From Phyllobacteriaceae bacterium (GTDB lineage Bacteria; Pseudomonadota; Alphaproteobacteria; Rhizobiales; Rhizobiaceae): 64,000 nt of DNA. Position numbers and translations under genes: made by a program. Below are positions 60,220-64,000 of this stretch, piece after piece. The stretch's first letter is position 1. Each line of letters starts with the position of its first letter. A model generated the notes under the pieces. That model saw only the letters and a program-made list of their open reading frames with translations, was not told the origin of the DNA and made no database searches. The DNA lies in NCBI GenBank assembly GCA_016711085.1, contig JADJTR010000004.1, positions 310,001 through 374,000 on the forward strand. Reading direction: 5' to 3'.

Positions 60220-61827
60220 CTATCGCCGCGCCGCCTTGATCAAATCCGCCGCTTTTTCCGCGATCATGACCGCCGCGGCGTTGGTGTTGCCGCCGATCAG
60301 GCGCGGCATGATCGACGCGTCGACGACGCGCAGGCCATCGAGACCGTGCACCCGGAGTTGCGGATCGACCACGGCTTGCGCATCGACGCCCATCTTCGCC
60401 GTCCCGACCGGGTGGTAGATCGTATCGGCGCGGGCCCGGATATGGCTTTCCCACTCTGCGTCGCTCATGTCCGGCTTCGTGTAAACCTCTTTCGCCCGGT
60501 AGGCGGCGAGCGCCGGCCCGGCGATGATGTCGCGCGTGAGCTTCGCCCCCTTGACCAGCAGGTCGAGGTCGCGCCGGTCGGCCAGATAATTCGGGTCGAT
60601 CGCCGGCGCGGCCAGCGGATCGGCGCTGGCGAGCCGCACTTCGCCGATCGAATGCGGCCTGAGTACGCAGACATGACAGGAAAACCCGTAGCCCATGTGC
60701 AGCTTGCGGGCGTGATCGTCGACGATGGCGATGACGAAATGCAGCTGCAGGTCCGGCCGGTCCAGCGCCGGATCGGATTTGATGAAGGCCCCGGCCTCGG
60801 CGAAGGTCGAGGCGATCATGCCGGTGCCGTCCTTGCGCCATTGCAGCATGTGGCGGATCAAGGCCAGCGTGCCGCGCAGGCCGATGCCGACCATGTCGTG
60901 GTCGTCGGATTTGAAGGCGAGGATGAAATCGAGGTGGTCCTGCAAATTCTTGCCGACGCCCGGAAGGTCGTGGACCACGCCAATGCCGTGGGCGGCGATT
61001 TCCGCCGCCGGCCCGACACCGGACAGCAGCAGCAATTGCGGCGTGTTGTAGGCCCCGCCCGACAGGATGACTTCGCGCCGCGCTGAAACGGTCTTGTCAG
61101 CGCCGCTTTGCCGGTAAGCCACGCCGGTCGCCCGCTTGCCGTCGAACAGGATTTTCGTCGCCTGCGCTCTGGTGATGACCGTCAAGTTCGGCCGCGACAG
61201 ATGGGGATGCAGATAGGCCGCCGCCGTGGTGCAGCGCTCGCCGTTGCGGCTCCCGTGAAACTGGGTGCACTGGTAGTAACCGACGCCGTCCTGGTCCGCC
61301 CCGTTGAAATCGGCGTTGGAGCGGATTTGCCGCTCGTTCGCCGCCTGGATGAACGCCGCCGTCACCGGCCGCGGCGATTTCTGGTTGGAGACATGAAGCG
61401 GGCCGCCAGCGCCGTGCAGGTCGTCGGCGCCGCGTTCGTTGTTTTCCGCCTTTTTGAAATAGGGCAGCACGTCGGCCCAGGCCCAGCCGTCGCGGCCGAG
61501 CCCCGCCCACTCGTCATAGTCTTTCTGGTGGCCGCGCACGTAGAGCATGGCGTTGATCGCCGAGGAGCCGCCGAGCGTCTTGCCGCGCGGCGCATAACCC
61601 CGCCTTCCGTTCAAGCCTGCTTGCGGAACGGTCTCATAGCCCCAATTGTTGTAGCGGATATGGTCCGGCACCATGGTCAGCGCCCCGGTCGGGGCGCGGA
61701 TCAGCAAATCCTTGCCCTCGCCGCCCGCCTCGATCAGGCAGACGGTGACAGACGGGTCCTCGCTCAAACGCCCGGCCAGTGTCGCGCCGGACGACCCGCC
61801 GCCGACGATGACGTAGTCGAATTGCAT
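60220..61827 (-). CDS. GMC family FAD-dependent oxidoreductase, choline-dehydrogenase-like
   Basis: A 535-residue glucose-methanol-choline oxidoreductase. FAD-binding glycine motif IVGGGSSGATLAGRLSED (residues 8-25), the GMC signature GKTLGGSSAINAMLYVRG, REVILSGGAYNTPQLLLLSGVG and the C-terminal catalytic region ADTIYHPVGTAKMG with the active His and the Asn of IGGNTNAAAVMIAEK. It oxidises an alcohol, with choline or a related compound as a guess. The choXWV importer 25 kb away could feed it, but no link is shown. Confidence 0.88.
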   Translation of the reverse strand: MQFDYVIVGGGSSGATLAGRLSEDPSVTVCLIEAGGEGKDLLIRAPTGALTMVPDHIRYNNWGYETVPQAGLNGRRGYAPRGKTLGGSSAINAMLYVRGHQKDYDEWAGLGRDGWAWADVLPYFKKAENNERGADDLHGAGGPLHVSNQKSPRPVTAAFIQAANERQIRSNADFNGADQDGVGYYQCTQFHGSRNGERCTTAAAYLHPHLSRPNLTVITRAQATKILFDGKRATGVAYRQSGADKTVSARREVILSGGAYNTPQLLLLSGVGPAAEIAAHGIGVVHDLPGVGKNLQDHLDFILAFKSDDHDMVGIGLRGTLALIRHMLQWRKDGTGMIASTFAEAGAFIKSDPALDRPDLQLHFVIAIVDDHARKLHMGYGFSCHVCVLRPHSIGEVRLASADPLAAPAIDPNYLADRRDLDLLVKGAKLTRDIIAGPALAAYRAKEVYTKPDMSDAEWESHIRARADTIYHPVGTAKMGVDAQAVVDPQLRVHGLDGLRVVDASIMPRLIGGNTNAAAVMIAEKAADLIKAARR

Positions 61828-61967
61828 GACCGCCTCCGCATCGGGCCCGCGGGAGAACCGCGGGCGGACCTTCCGTTTACGTAATTGTCAACCGAAAGGA
61901 CGGCGCGGGCAAGACGGTCGGTCAAACCGCGACTGTTTTTCGCGGTGACGGTGGGGAAATGGCTTCC

Positions 61968-63880
61968 TCAGCCAAAATCGAGCTCGTTTGCTTTGAAGGC
62001 CAATGACGGCTTGGGTTTGACGCCAAGTATGAGAGCGAGAAGCGAATTCATCGTCGCGACATCGTTGTCGAATCCGGAATGATTCGGCGAATCGGTTTGC
62101 GGCCGGTCGCGTCCGGCGTAGCGAACAATGTGTCTGGCCGGCAGCGGCAAAGTAGAGCTGTGCCTTTCCAATCCGAGCAGAGGCTCTTCGTCGTGCTCCT
62201 CAAGTGCCCGGGATACGAGATAGAGAAGTGATTTCCGGTAGAAAATTGCAACGTTGTCGGCGATTTCCCGGGCGTCGATCAGGTTGTACTGCTCGATTCG
62301 GCCAAACATCGGTTTCGCGCCCGAAAGCGCTGGCAGAAAAGCGTTTTTATAGAAACCGACGGTACAGGCTGGCGCCATTAACGCCGCTGATGCGATGGGC
62401 GTTGGAACGGTCCAGGTTTTGAGCAATTCGCCGAGAAATACCGCGCCGGCGCTGTGTCCCGCCACATGCATTTGAAGGGGCGCTTTACGGTCAAGGTTGG
62501 CTCCGACGATCTCGGCGATGGCTGACGCGCCACCTGCGTTCTTGCGAAAGGCTTTCGCCGCATCCGACTTGATGTCGCGCCAAATCGACCTGCCGGTTGG
62601 GCGGGCCAATTTTTCGAGAATTGCGTCGGAAATATCGGACGCGCCGCCGATTCTCTCCACGCCGCGCCCAAACAACCCGGCGAGGACATCCTTGAGGCTT
62701 TCGAACAACCCGGTCTCCCACATGAAAAAGACCGGATAAATCCGGTTACGCTTGAAGCCCTCCTTGGTCGCGGCGATCATGCGCGCGCTGTCGGCAGCGC
62801 TGTTCAAGCCACCATGGGCATAGAATAGAAGATGATCGTATTTCGGCGAGGGACGATTCTCGTCGTCCTTGATCCAACGGCCTGTTTCGCGCAGCGTATC
62901 CAGCGGGTGGCGTATCGGCCTGTTTCGACGAGTTTGCCATCGTCGAGGTGGACGAAGTGGCCCACGATGTCTTGGCGGCGCGGTTCGCGCAGTTCGACTG
63001 CTGTTGTTGCACCTGCGCTGGTCTTCCTCTCGACCAAATGGGTGAGATCAAAGGCTTCCGGAGTCGGCACGCCAAGACGGAGTACCCACGCATCGCGGGT
63101 GTTTTCTGCCCAATCCGAATATGACCAATGGGCAATTCCAGGACGGCCATTGAAACTGCCCCAATTGCGGCCCCAGGAATTCTGAACCAGAAAGCCTTCC
63201 GCATCATATCCGACAATCACGAAAGCATGGCCGCCCTCGTGCTGGTTCGATTTGCGGATGAACCCTTTGCCCGGATCGATCCAGCCGCGGTGGACTTGCG
63301 CCGACGCCACGATCACGCCCACTTCGTTGAGCGCCGCGTGATAGTCGAGAATTTCCCTACGCAGACGATAATAGGCGCCCAGACCGGTGATGCGGGCATT
63401 TTTAGCCTGCTCGACAGTCAGCGACCAATTTTTCTGGCCGGGATTCCAAGGGGCAAGCGTTTCGTCGCATACCCCGTTGTGGAAAAAACCCTTGATAACC
63501 CCGCGCACGCTCGATCCGTCATAGTTTTCTCCTGGCCATTCATCATGCTGTTTGGCCATCTCGTAGAGCATTCGGGCACTGACCGCGGGTGGCGGCAATG
63601 GTTTCGGCAGTCGCCTGTTGCGCCTGCGCTTGACAAGATTGAGCGCGGCGGCTAGGGCAAAACCCGTACAGGCGCCCTCGCGACCTTGATCCAAAATGGG
63701 CGAATCCGCCTCGGGCGGCGGCATCACGGTGACGTCGAGATCGAGCAATGCCGGCTCGTAAATCCGGTCGCGAATATCTGGAATATCTGGTCGGGCGTTG
63801 AGGATTCGCCGCGCACCGCTTGCCTGAAAATTCGGCGACAACCGCCGTGCCGATTGTCGGATGACCGTGTTGCTCCTCAT
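61968..63880 (-). pseudogene. Papain-like (C1) peptidase fused to an alpha/beta hydrolase, one frameshift
   Basis: Two ORF pieces make one 637-residue protein. The N-terminal 320 residues are a C1A peptidase: Q-G-x-x-G-A-C71 in ILDQGREGACTGFALAAAL, H218 in EGGHAFVIVGYD and N234 in LVQNSWGRNWG. The C-terminal 300 residues are an alpha/beta hydrolase with LLFYAHGGLN as oxyanion strand and the nucleophile in VAGHSAGAVFLGELL. The link is a one-base deletion in GG (CC on the plus strand, 62900-62901): the frame ends ...GRYATRW and continues DTLRETGRWIKDDENRPSPKYDH in the next frame. The C1 domain lacks an obvious prodomain and signal peptide. The substrate is unknown. Nothing else is seen between 63881 and the end of the window. 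Confidence 0.75.
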
Positions 63881-64000
63881 GTCATTGCTCCGTTAGCTCA
63901 AACTCGACCCGACGCGCCAATCGCCAGATCGCAATTGGCGTCATGGCTACATTATGGGGCGAGCCTGAAATGAACGTGATCGGGATTACGTTTGGATCGC

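Noticed and set aside
1..64000. CRISPR arrays, insertion sequences, prophage or att sites
   Set aside because: No evenly spaced repeats, no transposase, integrase or phage structural gene, and no tRNA-flanked duplication was seen; the tRNA at 50105 has no nearby repeat of its 3' end.

Overview
The window is GC-rich alphaproteobacterial chromosome, most likely Hyphomicrobiales (Rhizobiales) or a close relative. Evidence: a fused TrpE-TrpG anthranilate synthase behind a 14-residue Trp leader peptide, a long-form LeuA behind its own Leu leader peptide, a choXWV choline importer, and the cell-cycle set ctrA, chpT, sciP (DUF1153) and eipA (DUF1134) beside fliJ. There are no transposases, prophage genes or CRISPR arrays.

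Layout. 1-4.3 kb: two large membrane proteins of the MoxR/DUF58/BatA/DUF4159 type operon, the first cut by the window edge. 4.4-11.8 kb: a toxin-antitoxin pair, GNAT, Nudix, metallophosphoesterase, an L,D-transpeptidase, an alpha/beta hydrolase and a winged-helix/TPR membrane protein. 11.9-17.6 kb: leuA and trpEG, each with a leader-peptide attenuator whose promoter geometry predicts a leaderless leader ORF, plus a CDF cation transporter. 17.6-20.5 kb: a YcaQ-family DNA glycosylase and formate-THF ligase. 20.7-29.5 kb: a minus-strand operon of poorly known proteins (coiled-coil protein, 389-residue protein, AAA+ ATPase, DUF6638-like, DUF2333) interrupted by three toxin-antitoxin modules; this is the best candidate for an undescribed system. 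29.6-38 kb: cytochrome c, thymidine kinase, P1 peptidase, choline ABC transporter, SDR and alpha-methylacyl-CoA racemase. 38-41.8 kb: ArsR regulator, CopZ-like chaperone, CopA copper ATPase, TrmH-type methyltransferase. 42.8-47.2 kb: eipA, chpT, a response regulator, ctrA, fliJ, a PqiA-like protein and sciP. 47.3-50.2 kb: mnmA, DUF1761, a Gfo/Idh/MocA oxidoreductase and tRNA-Met. 50.3-60.2 kb: a thiosulfate-oxidation (Sox) locus, soxXYZA and soxB without soxCD, with two SoxW thioredoxins, CcdA, SoxS, a Tat-exported metallo-beta-lactamase-fold protein and two YeeE/YedE sulfur transporters. 60.2-63.9 kb: a GMC oxidoreductase and an unusual papain-like peptidase fused to an alpha/beta hydrolase.

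A striking property of the sequence is the number of genes broken by single-base lesions although both halves are well conserved: alpha/beta hydrolase, fhs, DUF2333, the AAA+ ATPase, choV (twice), fliJ, the PqiA-like gene, Gfo/Idh, one soxW, the second yeeE and the peptidase-hydrolase fusion carry 1-nt indels, many in short homopolymers. trpE has a self-compensating pair. Three further genes (DUF2333, arsR, soxA) carry an in-frame stop where a single C-to-T change from a sense codon would explain it. Consensus sequencing errors are the simplest explanation for most indels, but recent gene decay cannot be excluded. Such genes are listed with the coordinates of the repaired reading frame.
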